Source of the DNA: Acinetobacter sp. ANC 4173
GTDB taxonomy: Bacteria > Pseudomonadota > Gammaproteobacteria > Pseudomonadales > Moraxellaceae
Assembly (NCBI RefSeq): GCF_004331255.1
Contig: NZ_SJOF01000015.1
Location: 1-64,000, forward strand
Direction of reading: 5' to 3'
Length of the DNA stretch: 64,000 bases
The stretch's first letter is position 1. Each line of letters opens with the position of its first letter. Position numbers and translations under genes: made by a program. Positions 1-8,641 of the stretch are shown piece after piece. Below the pieces are notes generated by a model, which was not told the origin of the DNA, did not search any database, and saw nothing but the letters and a program-made list of their open reading frames with translations.

Positions 1-22
1 CCGCCAATACTGGCGGTTTTTT
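1..22 (+). terminator. Rho-independent terminator
   Basis: A 6-bp stem (CCGCCA / TGGCGG) with a 4-nt loop is followed directly by six T residues. It belongs to a plus-strand gene that lies before the window. The IS copy begins 11 bases further on. Confidence 0.75.
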
Positions 23-33
23 CATTTCAAAAG

Positions 34-621
34 GGCTTTGTTGCACAAACCTATCTCTAAAGGCTTATTCCACAATATAATTTTGAGATGAATAAGCCTA
101 CACCTAAAATCTACCGTACAACCAATTGGTCCACATACCACCGAGCTCTCATTAATCGTGGGAATATTGCCATTTGGTTTGATCCCAAAACACAATGGTA
201 CGCTCAACCAAAAAGCAAACATGGTCGAAATCAAACTTATTCCGATACAGCCATCCAATGTTGCTTAATGATTAAATCCATATTTCGTATTTCTCTACGC
301 ATGGTCACTGGCTTTGTACAAAGCCTGATTAAACTTTGCGGATTAGATTGGGCGGCACCAGATTACTCGACCATTTGCAGAAGACAAAAGCATATTGATA
401 TTCAAATTAACTATGAAAAGAGTTGCAATGGGCTGCATCTACTTATCGACTCCACTGGTTTGAAATTTCTAGGTGACGGTGAATGGGAACGTAAGAAACA
501 TCAACCTGAATAGCCGTACTGAATAAATTTACGGAATTAGGCCGACCTCATACCCGAGTTGTAACTTAAATTTGAATAGAATGGGCTGGATTTAATTTTT
601 AAATCTTTATGCAACAAAGCC
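34..621 (+). mobile_element. IS5-family copy A, internally deleted
   Basis: Terminal inverted repeats GGCTTTGTTGCACAAA (left) and its near complement ending GCAACAAAGCC (right) bound about 590 bp, whereas the copy at 35833-36840 spans about 1.0 kb. The transposase reading frame stops after residue 141, and the sequence jumps straight to the last few codons and the right terminal repeat, so roughly 420 bp of the centre is missing. No target duplication is visible. The element sits directly against a truncated alcohol dehydrogenase gene. The transposase resembles IS903-group IS5 elements (IS17-like), but the exact name would need an ISfinder comparison. Confidence 0.8.
88..513 (+). pseudogene. 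IS5-family transposase, N-terminal fragment
   Basis: 141 residues that match the N-terminal half of the transposase in the other copies of this window (shared stretches include MVTGFVQSLIKLCGL and DSTGLKFLG). The frame ends with HQPE and a stop at an internal deletion; the other copies continue with YRRQ and a further stretch of about 170 residues. The catalytic core is incomplete, so the product should be inactive. Confidence 0.8.
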
Positions 622-624
622 TGA

Positions 625-930
625 ATAAAGGCATACCTCATTGGGGGGAGTGGTATTAATCAATCTATTGCTGCAACAAAAGTGGCAGGAACTGTTGCAC
701 AAGTAGGTTTTTTAAGTGGTCAAACATCTCAATTAAATCTCATGCCTTTAATTTTCAGACAAACTAATTTAAGAGGTATAGCTGTTGCTCCTCGAAAAGC
801 CTTTGAACGTATGAACAACTTTTTAAATGAGCATGCTATTAAACCTGAAATTAAACGTGTTTATGCTATCGAAGCATTTGAACATTTATCAAAAGGAGCA
901 TTCGGAAAAATCGTAATTAAAATTAAATAA
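625..930 (+). pseudogene. Zinc-type alcohol dehydrogenase (MDR family), C-terminal fragment
   Basis: The open frame begins immediately after the IS right end and encodes about 100 residues with no proper start. It shows the end of the NAD-binding domain and C-terminus of a medium-chain dehydrogenase (SIAATKVAGTVAQVGFLSG, then LMPLIFRQTNLRGIAVAPRKAFERM and a terminal HLSKGAFGKIVIKIK). The zinc-binding N-terminal domain is absent, and a few residues seem to be lost near YAIEAFEHL. The gene was evidently cut by IS copy A; its 5' part is not in the 33 bases left of the IS. GTG at 682 could start translation, but the product would not be a working enzyme. Confidence 0.8.
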
Positions 931-1020
931 AGATTAGGTGTTTTATCTAGCCCTAAAATTCTCAATTGAAGCTATAAATACTTTTAACGATTATTTATTT
1001 AATTTGGGAATAATAAAAAA

Positions 1021-1051
1021 CTGGCATTCTGATAGGCTAAAAGAATGCCAG
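1021..1051 (-). terminator. Terminator of the porin gene
   Basis: A perfect 10-bp stem, CTGGCATTCT / AGAATGCCAG, with an 11-nt loop. On the minus strand it is followed by a run of six T, as expected for a terminator downstream of the porin gene at 1095-2279. Confidence 0.75.
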
Positions 1052-1094
1052 CAATAGGCATAATTTTTTTCTTATAGTTATTTCACGACACTAT

Positions 1095-2291
<1,197 letters not shown>

Positions 2292-2359
2292 TTAACAAAA
2301 TTTCTATATTTCACTGCTCATTATCTACAAAATGAAGATTCCTTCATTTTCATAAAAAT

Positions 2360-2390
2360 TGGAACGTTCCATATTTTTTGGAACGTTCCA
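2360..2390. promoter_or_regulatory. Tandem LacI-type operators before the porin gene
   Basis: Two perfect copies of the palindrome TGGAACGTTCCA at 2360-2371 and 2379-2390, centres 19 bp apart. They lie 80-110 bp upstream of the porin start. The same palindrome occurs at 3680-3691 and 7822-7833, with a variant at 3700-3711. The adjacent LacI-family gene is the obvious candidate for the protein that binds them. Confidence 0.85.
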
Positions 2391-2523
2391 AAATATAGAT
2401 ATACAAATCTATTCTGTCAATATTTATTTAGATCAGTATGAAATTTCATATTTAAAATTTTTATCTGCGATAGAAATTCATGACGCTTGAGATAAAAATT
2501 TAGCCTTATTTTTTATTAGGGCC

Positions 2524-3591
2524 TTATACTTTTTCTCTAATTTTTATATTACCACAAGATTTTCGTACAATTAGTTTTGGTTTTAATAGAAACTTTAAGG
2601 GAGCTGCATCGGGTTTTTTTATTCTAGCAAGTAAGAGTTCACTTGCAATTTCACCCAATTTTTCTGGCTGATAAGCTACCGTTGTTAATGGAGGTATGCA
2701 ATATTCTGATTCTGAAATCCCATCTCCTCCAACTACAGCAATATCATCACCTGCTTTTAATCCTCGTTGATCTAATTCACTCAAGGCCCCTATTGCAATC
2801 AAATCATTATAACAAATCACCGCTGAAGGCTTATTTTTTAACTCTAGCAATTGAGCCATTCCTAACTTTCCACCTTCCCGACTAATAGGTGCATCAATAA
2901 CCCATTGATCATTATATTCTAATCCATTTTTTTCTAGACACTCCTTAAAGCCTTCTATACGCTCCAAACTTACTGAATAGCCCATATGGCGTCCAATAAA
3001 TCCAATTTCTGTATGTCCTAACCCAATGAGATGTTGTGTTAAAAGTTGGATGCCTAATCTATTATCTGCTCCAACAAAATCACAAGCCTCTCCTTCTAGA
3101 GAACGCATAACGGTTACAAAAGGCACTCCCCACTTTTTCAGCATAGATATTAATTCAGGTGAAGTATCAAAGGTCGGACAAATGATTAAACCTGCAATTT
3201 TATGTTCACGCATAGTGACTATAACCTGCTGTTGTAGAGCATGGTCTTCAGCAGTATGTGCTAGTAGAGTTGTAAAGTCAGATTCTAAAAGTTTTCTTTC
3301 TGCTCCAATTAATAATTCAACAAAGAAAGTGTTTGTTAAATCATTAACTACTACCCCAATAATATTACTTACTCCCTGACGCAGGTTAGCAGCACTACGG
3401 TTATAGATATAGCCCAATTGAGAAGCGACCTTACGCACCTTTTCAGCAGTTTCTGATTTTACAAGTTCACTGTTATTCAATACTAAAGAGACTGTGGATT
3501 TAGAAACCCCTGAAACCTTAGCAATATCCATAATAGTGGCTTTACTTTTTGGTGCCTTACTACTCAAGAGCGATACCTCATTTATATGCAT
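2524..3591 (-). CDS. LacI-family transcriptional regulator
   Basis: 355 residues. The N-terminal helix-turn-helix (residues about 19-65: TIMDIAKVSGVSKSTVSLVLNN, then RKVASQLGYIYNRSAANLR) is typical LacI/GalR. The rest is a periplasmic-binding-protein-like effector domain (IIGVVVNDLTNTFFVELLIGAE, VVGGDGISESEYCIPPLTTV). The gene is divergent from the CoA-transferase operon and is followed on the same strand by the porin gene. Palindromic operators flank it on both sides, which points to a local repressor that also controls itself. The effector is probably the substrate of the island or a sugar-like intermediate; it cannot be named from sequence. Confidence 0.9.
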   Translation of the reverse strand: MHINEVSLLSSKAPKSKATIMDIAKVSGVSKSTVSLVLNNSELVKSETAEKVRKVASQLGYIYNRSAANLRQGVSNIIGVVVNDLTNTFFVELLIGAERKLLESDFTTLLAHTAEDHALQQQVIVTMREHKIAGLIICPTFDTSPELISMLKKWGVPFVTVMRSLEGEACDFVGADNRLGIQLLTQHLIGLGHTEIGFIGRHMGYSVSLERIEGFKECLEKNGLEYNDQWVIDAPISREGGKLGMAQLLELKNKPSAVICYNDLIAIGALSELDQRGLKAGDDIAVVGGDGISESEYCIPPLTTVAYQPEKLGEIASELLLARIKKPDAAPLKFLLKPKLIVRKSCGNIKIREKV

Positions 3592-3679
3592 CAGGGCATA
3601 AGCATACCATTTCTTTTTTACTTAATTTCCTCTTATTAAAAAAATATATTGACAGAATTGGATAGTAATTTTATATTTT

Positions 3680-3711
3680 TGGAACGTTCCAAATAAAATT
3701 AGAACGTTCCT
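3680..3711. promoter_or_regulatory. Operator pair between lacI-type gene and catabolic operon
   Basis: Perfect palindrome TGGAACGTTCCA at 3680-3691 and a near copy, TAGAACGTTCCT, at 3700-3711, centres 20 bp apart. The pair lies in the divergent promoter region between the regulator (start 3591) and the CoA-transferase operon (start 3911), so one protein could control both directions. Confidence 0.85.
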
Positions 3712-3733
3712 ATTTAAGCATAAGAAGGAACTT

Positions 3734-3799
3734 ATGATGCTAAAGAGCAAGAAGCCTGCTTCAAGTCTAGAAGATATTACTTCCCATTATCGGATTTAA
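3734..3799 (+). CDS. 21-codon leader or relic reading frame
   Basis: A short frame (MMLKSKKPASSLEDITSHYRI) starts 6 bases after an AAGGAA ribosome-binding sequence and just after the operator pair, so it should be translated from the operon promoter. It ends 111 bases before the CoA-transferase start. The peptide does not look like an attenuation leader (no runs of one amino acid). The end, ITSHYR, resembles the cytoplasmic N-terminus of some MFS transporters, so it may be the stump of a deleted transporter gene. Its function is unknown. Confidence 0.35.
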   Translation: MMLKSKKPASSLEDITSHYRI

Positions 3800-3910
3800 A
3801 AGTATGTGCCTTCAGGTCATTTCTTCTTATCAATAGCGCTGAATTTTATTCAAATTGAATGAACCCAGTTTGAAACGATCTACAAATTATTGTGCAAAAG
3901 TGAAAACATC

Positions 3911-5497
3911 ATGAATAAACTCATTAGTGCAGAACAAGCTGCAAAATTAATTGCTGATGGCGACATTGTAACGGTTAGCTCATCTAGTGGATTAGCTTGT
4001 CCAGATTCTATTCTTGCTGCTATTGGTGAGCGCCATAAACAAGCTTCCCACCCAAAAGACTTGACGTTACTTCACCCTATTGCGGCTGGAGATATGTACG
4101 GAATCAAAGGGATTGAACATCTAGCTCAAGCAGGATTAATCAAAAAAGTTCTAGCAGGTTCCTTTCCTAGTGGCCCATCTTCCTTACCAATGCCTGAAAT
4201 CTGGAAGATGATTGTAAACAATGAAATAGCGGCTTATAACGTTCCAAGCGGCATCATGTTTGATTTACATAAAGATGCAGCAGCAAAGCGCCCTGGTGTA
4301 TTAACAAAAGTTGGACTTAATACATTTGTCGACCCTGAGTTACAAGGTTGCGCTATGAATGCGAAAGCTGTAACTCAACCAATTGTTGAGAAAGTAAATT
4401 TTGCTGGTGAGAAGTGGCTATTCTTTCCGAGAATTATCCCAACAGTAGCAATTATTAGAGCGACAACTGCTGACGAGAAAGGAAATCTTTCATTTGAACA
4501 TGAAGGGGGTTTACTTGGCGCATTAGATCAAGCTCTTGCTGTACGAAATAATGGTGGAATTGTTATCGCACAAGTCAAACGTGTAGTGAGAGCTGGTTCC
4601 ATTAAACCGCACCATGTTCATGTCCCGTGTAATTTAGTTGACTATATCGTCGTAGCACCAGATCAGATGCAAACGACTCAAATTACTTACGATCCAGCAA
4701 TTAGTGGCGAAATTCAGCAACCAGACTCTGTATTTGAAGTTACCCCTTGGGGAGCAGAGAAAGTAATTGCCCGTAGAGCTGCGATGCAAGTAGAAAGTGG
4801 TATGGCCGTCAATTTAGGCTTCGGTATCTCAGCTAATGTCCCTCGTATTCTTTTAGAAGAAGGTTACAACGGTGAGGTTACATGGGTAATCGAACAAGGT
4901 GCTGTTGGAGGAATGCCTCTACTTGGTTTTGCATTTGGTTGTGCAGCTAATGCTGACGCAATTATGCCTGCTTCCGCTCAATTTACCTATTTCCAAGGAG
5001 GCGGTTTTAACCTCTCTCTTCTTTCATTTCTACAGATCGATCGTGAAGGAAATGTAAATGTTTCAAAACTTCCAAGTAAACCCTATTTAACAGCAGGTTG
5101 TGGTGGATTTGTCGACATTACAACACACGCTAAAAATATTGTTTTTTCAGGCTTCTTTACTGCTGGAGCAAAATTAACAGTTGGTGATGGATTATTAAAG
5201 ATTAATCAAGAAGGTAAATCACTAAAACTAGTTAATAAAGTTGACCATGTAACATTTAGTGGTCGTATGGCTTTAGAAAGAGGACAAAACATTATTTATG
5301 TGACTGAACGATGTGTAATGAAACTTACTTCTGATGGCGTAATGGTTACTGAAATTGCTCCGGGAATTAATTTAGAAAAAGATATTCTTTCTCAAGCAGA
5401 ATTCCAATTACTTATTTCTCCAGACTTACAAATCATGAAACCAAGTTTATTCACTGATGCAGTAATGGGGTTAGAACTTAAGGAATATGCAGTATGA
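3911..5497 (+). CDS. Family I acyl-CoA:carboxylate CoA-transferase (alpha-beta fused)
   Basis: About 528 residues from the ATG at 3911 (MNKLISAEQAAKLIADGD). An upstream TTG in frame at 3890 is less likely. Family I CoA-transferases move CoA between carboxylic acids through a glutamyl-CoA intermediate. Here both halves are in one chain, as in YdiF/acetate CoA-transferases; the catalytic Glu lies in the motif VIEQGAVGG (about residue 328), followed by FTYFQGGGFNLSLLSFLQ. It is the first gene of the operator-controlled operon, and its stop overlaps the next start by 4 bases (ATGA), so the hydratase is translationally coupled. It probably activates a carboxylic acid made in the pathway. A weaker half-match to the LacI operator (AACGTTCCA, near 4239) lies inside the coding region. 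Confidence 0.88.
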   Translation: MNKLISAEQAAKLIADGDIVTVSSSSGLACPDSILAAIGERHKQASHPKDLTLLHPIAAGDMYGIKGIEHLAQAGLIKKVLAGSFPSGPSSLPMPEIWKMIVNNEIAAYNVPSGIMFDLHKDAAAKRPGVLTKVGLNTFVDPELQGCAMNAKAVTQPIVEKVNFAGEKWLFFPRIIPTVAIIRATTADEKGNLSFEHEGGLLGALDQALAVRNNGGIVIAQVKRVVRAGSIKPHHVHVPCNLVDYIVVAPDQMQTTQITYDPAISGEIQQPDSVFEVTPWGAEKVIARRAAMQVESGMAVNLGFGISANVPRILLEEGYNGEVTWVIEQGAVGGMPLLGFAFGCAANADAIMPASAQFTYFQGGGFNLSLLSFLQIDREGNVNVSKLPSKPYLTAGCGGFVDITTHAKNIVFSGFFTAGAKLTVGDGLLKINQEGKSLKLVNKVDHVTFSGRMALERGQNIIYVTERCVMKLTSDGVMVTEIAPGINLEKDILSQAEFQLLISPDLQIMKPSLFTDAVMGLELKEYAV

Positions 5498-6279
5498 GTA
5501 CACCACAAGGTTTAGTAACTATTCGTTTTGAGAACTCTGTAGCTATTGTCCAATTAGATAGACCTGAGAAGTTGAATGCTCTCACTCCGGAGATGATTAA
5601 TCAGCTTGAGGATATTGCCAAATCTCTTGATCAGCGTACAGATCTTAAGGCAGTCATACTCACTGCAAGTGGAGATCGTGCATTTTGTGTTGGTGCAGAT
5701 ATTAAAGTTTGGGCTGCACTTGAACCCATTGATATGTGGCGTAGTTGGACAAGAAATGGACATAGAGTTTTCGACTTGTGGGCTCGTTTGCGCCTGCCTG
5801 TGATCGCAGCAATTAATGGTCACGCTTTTGGTGGTGGTCTAGAACTTTTAGCAACAGCAGATATTCGCGTTACGGATCCTCATGCAACATTCGCTTTACC
5901 TGAAGCAGGTATAGCTACTTGCCCTGGCTGGTCTGGGACCCAAAGACTTGTGAATTTAATAGGTTCTACTCAAGTTAAATATTTAGCAATGACTGGCAGA
6001 AGAATTAGCGCCGAACAGGCACTAAAAGTTGGTCTAGTACAAGAAATTAGTGATATCGGTGATGTGTTATCAAGTGCTATGCGTATTGCTGAAGAAATCA
6101 GTGCCAAAGCACCTATCTCAATTCAACTTATCAAACAACTTATCGATGCTGGAGAAGGACATAATTTAGCAGCTGTTCTAGAAGGAATAGCTGGTGCCCT
6201 TGCTGCCACTACTGAAGATGCAAAAGAAGGCTTAACAAGTTTTAGTGAACGCCGCACTGCTCAATACAAAGGAAAATGA
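5494..6279 (+). CDS. Enoyl-CoA hydratase/isomerase family protein
   Basis: 261 residues, crotonase fold. The oxyanion-hole segments are FCVGADIKVW and GHAFGGGLELLATADIRV. Both acidic residues used by true hydratases appear to be present: the Glu in GGGLEL and the Glu in LPEAGIATCPGWSGTQRL. Hydration or dehydration of a 3-hydroxyacyl-CoA is therefore plausible, acting on the CoA ester formed by the upstream transferase. The start overlaps the transferase stop by 4 bases, and the aldehyde dehydrogenase begins 2 bases after its stop. The substrate is unknown; crotonase-fold proteins also include lyases and isomerases. Confidence 0.88.
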   Translation: MSTPQGLVTIRFENSVAIVQLDRPEKLNALTPEMINQLEDIAKSLDQRTDLKAVILTASGDRAFCVGADIKVWAALEPIDMWRSWTRNGHRVFDLWARLRLPVIAAINGHAFGGGLELLATADIRVTDPHATFALPEAGIATCPGWSGTQRLVNLIGSTQVKYLAMTGRRISAEQALKVGLVQEISDIGDVLSSAMRIAEEISAKAPISIQLIKQLIDAGEGHNLAAVLEGIAGALAATTEDAKEGLTSFSERRTAQYKGK

Positions 6280-6280
6280 A

Positions 6281-7795
6281 ATGAAGTTCTTAAACTTAGA
6301 CAATAATGTACCTGTCATTGAAAAGCCTTATCAAGGCCAAATGTTGATTGATGGCGAATTGTGCATTTCACAAAAAGGAAAGGTTACAGAACGAAAAAGC
6401 CCTGCACATGATGTAGTTGTTGGTATTTATCCTGATGGAAGTCGTGAAGATGCTGAACGTGCTGTAAATGCTGCACGTAAAGCTTTTGATAATGGTATCT
6501 GGTCAAATTTATCAGGAAGTGAACGAGCTGATGTATTAATACGTGTTGCAGAAGGTATAGCTGATCGTGTTGAAGAGATGGCACTTATTGAGAGTTTAGA
6601 AACAGGAAAACCTTTAACTCAAGCTCGTGGTGAGGTTTCTGGCTGTGTAGATTTATGGAAATATGCAGCTGCACTTGCTCGGACTTTACACGGTGAAAGC
6701 TATAATAATTTAGGCACATCAACCCTTGGTGTCGTAATGCGGCAACCTATTGGTGTGGTAGCAATGATCACTCCATGGAATTTTCCAATTTGGATTTTAA
6801 GCCAAAAATTACCGTTTGCTTTAGCGGCTGGATGTACGACTGTTATCAAACCTAGTGAATTAACTAATGGCACCACTTTAATACTCGGGGAAATTTTACA
6901 ACAAGCTGGTGTACCAAAGGGTGTTGTTAATATTGTAACTGGATTAGGTCCAGCTGTAGGTGAACCTTTAGTTACGCATCCTCATATTGATATGGTCTCT
7001 TTCACGGGTTCTACACGTGTAGGTCGTCATATTGCAGCAGAAGCTGGGCGATCATTAAAAAAAGTATCTCTTGAGCTAGGCGGGAAAAATCCACAAATTA
7101 TTTTCCCAGATTGTGATTGGAAAGCCGCTGTAGATGCAGTTGTATTTGGTGTTTATTTTAATGCTGGCGAATGTTGCAATGGTGGTAGCAGAATCCTTGT
7201 TCATAAAGATATTGCAGAAAGATTTACATTAGATGTTATTGAACGCTCTAAACAAGTGCCTGTAGGAGACCCATTACATCCTGATGTGAAAGTTGGCGCT
7301 ATTACTAGTGAAGCTCAACTAAAAGTGATCCAAACAGCTATAGAAAATGCGAAAGCTGATGGTGCATATATTCGTTTAGGTGGAAATCGCTTGCCAACAG
7401 AAAAAGGGATGTTTATCGAACCTACAGTAATTACCAATGTTAAGCCAAGTATGTCTGTTGCTCGTGAAGAAATTTTCGGACCAGTCTTATCTGTTTTAAC
7501 GTTTGATACTTTAGAAGAAGCTATCGAAATTGCAAATGATACTAGCTACGGTCTTTCTGCTGCCGTATGGAGTAAAGATATTGATATTTGCTTACAAGCT
7601 GCTAGAGAAATTAATGCCGGTACAGTTTGGGTAAACAATTTTCTTGAAGGCTTCCCTGAACTCCCTTTCGGTGGTTTTAAAGCATCAGGTATTGGTCGCG
7701 AATTAGGTATAGCAGCAGTAGAAGATTATACAGAACAAAAAACAGTTCAATTACATATTGGTGAACGAACTAATTGGTGGTTGCCTAAAACTTAA
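6281..7795 (+). CDS. NAD(P)-dependent aldehyde dehydrogenase
   Basis: 504 residues from ATG 6281, chosen because GGAAAATGA provides a ribosome-binding site; an in-frame GTG lies upstream inside the preceding gene. It is of the betaine-aldehyde-dehydrogenase type: TPWNFP around residue 165, FTGSTRVG near 241, general-base Glu in SLELGGKNP (E265) and nucleophile Cys in GECCNGG (C299, next to a second Cys). It oxidises an aldehyde to an acid. With the choline-dehydrogenase-like GMC enzyme downstream it would form an alcohol-to-acid couple, as BetA/BetB do, but betaine synthesis is unlikely given the CoA-transferase and sugar-type transporters around it. Confidence 0.9.
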   Translation: MKFLNLDNNVPVIEKPYQGQMLIDGELCISQKGKVTERKSPAHDVVVGIYPDGSREDAERAVNAARKAFDNGIWSNLSGSERADVLIRVAEGIADRVEEMALIESLETGKPLTQARGEVSGCVDLWKYAAALARTLHGESYNNLGTSTLGVVMRQPIGVVAMITPWNFPIWILSQKLPFALAAGCTTVIKPSELTNGTTLILGEILQQAGVPKGVVNIVTGLGPAVGEPLVTHPHIDMVSFTGSTRVGRHIAAEAGRSLKKVSLELGGKNPQIIFPDCDWKAAVDAVVFGVYFNAGECCNGGSRILVHKDIAERFTLDVIERSKQVPVGDPLHPDVKVGAITSEAQLKVIQTAIENAKADGAYIRLGGNRLPTEKGMFIEPTVITNVKPSMSVAREEIFGPVLSVLTFDTLEEAIEIANDTSYGLSAAVWSKDIDICLQAAREINAGTVWVNNFLEGFPELPFGGFKASGIGRELGIAAVEDYTEQKTVQLHIGERTNWWLPKT

Positions 7796-7821
7796 AAACT
7801 AGGTTTATTTTAATTGAAAAT

Positions 7822-7833
7822 TGGAACGTTCCA
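7822..7833. promoter_or_regulatory. Internal LacI-type operator before the SDR gene
   Basis: A perfect TGGAACGTTCCA palindrome in the 52-bp gap between the aldehyde dehydrogenase and SDR genes, 14 bases before the SDR start. It may mark a second, internal promoter controlled by the same regulator, or act as a roadblock site. Confidence 0.8.
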
Positions 7834-7847
7834 AAAAGGAAAGGATT

Positions 7848-8633
7848 ATGACAAGGATTAAGGATTTTGAAGAACGACCTATTGCATTAGTCACCGGTGG
7901 TCGCAGAGGAATTGGAGCATCAATAGTTTTGCAATTAGCAAAAGAAGGCTTTGATATTGCTTTTACTTGCCGCAGTGAAGATTCAGTAGCTAAAGAATTA
8001 TGCTCAATAGTAGAATCTGTTGGGTCAAGGGCTTTAGCTGTCGCTAGCGAACTCCAAGATTTAAAAGCTCAAGAAGAACTAATTAACAAAGTAATCGCTT
8101 GGGGTGGAAAAATTGATTGTCTAGTTAACAATGCAGGTATTGGCTCACCTTCTCGCGGTGATCTACTTGAAATGCAACCTGAAGCGTTTGATTTAGTTCT
8201 AGATACCAATTTAAGAGGAACTTTTTTCTTAACTCAACAAGTTGCTAAACATATGTTAGCAACTCCGTCTAGTAGTCCTCGTAGCATTATTACTATTTCA
8301 AGTGTTAGTGCTTCAATGGCTTCTACTGAACGTGGTGAATACTGTCTTTCTAAAGCTGCTTTAGCTATGGGTACAAAGCTTTTTGCTTTGCGATTAGCTG
8401 AAGCAAATATTGGCGTATTTGAAGTACGTCCTGGAATTATTCGAACAGACATGACTGCTAGTGTCGCTAGCAAATACGAAGAACGTTTTAAAAATGGGCT
8501 CGTACCCATGGCACGTTGGGGGGAAACTGAAGATATTGCAGCAGCAGTAAGCAGTTTAGCTTCTGGCAAATTGAACTTTTCTACAGGCTCTGTCATCAAT
8601 ATTGATGGCGGTCTCTCTATCCCTAGCTTCTGA
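7848..8633 (+). CDS. Short-chain dehydrogenase/reductase (FabG-like)
   Basis: 261 residues from ATG 7848, preceded by AAAGGAAAGG; an upstream in-frame TTG falls inside the operator and is rejected. Classical SDR features are the cofactor motif VTGGRRGIG (residues 15-23), NNAG (94-97), the catalytic serine region SSVSA (151-155) and YCLSK (Y165, K169). It is annotated in many genomes as 3-ketoacyl-ACP reductase, but in this context it more likely oxidises or reduces a hydroxyl/keto group of the pathway intermediate. An operator site lies directly upstream, and the GMC gene starts 8 bases after its stop. Confidence 0.88.
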   Translation: MTRIKDFEERPIALVTGGRRGIGASIVLQLAKEGFDIAFTCRSEDSVAKELCSIVESVGSRALAVASELQDLKAQEELINKVIAWGGKIDCLVNNAGIGSPSRGDLLEMQPEAFDLVLDTNLRGTFFLTQQVAKHMLATPSSSPRSIITISSVSASMASTERGEYCLSKAALAMGTKLFALRLAEANIGVFEVRPGIIRTDMTASVASKYEERFKNGLVPMARWGETEDIAAAVSSLASGKLNFSTGSVINIDGGLSIPSF

Positions 8634-8641
8634 GAAATGCC

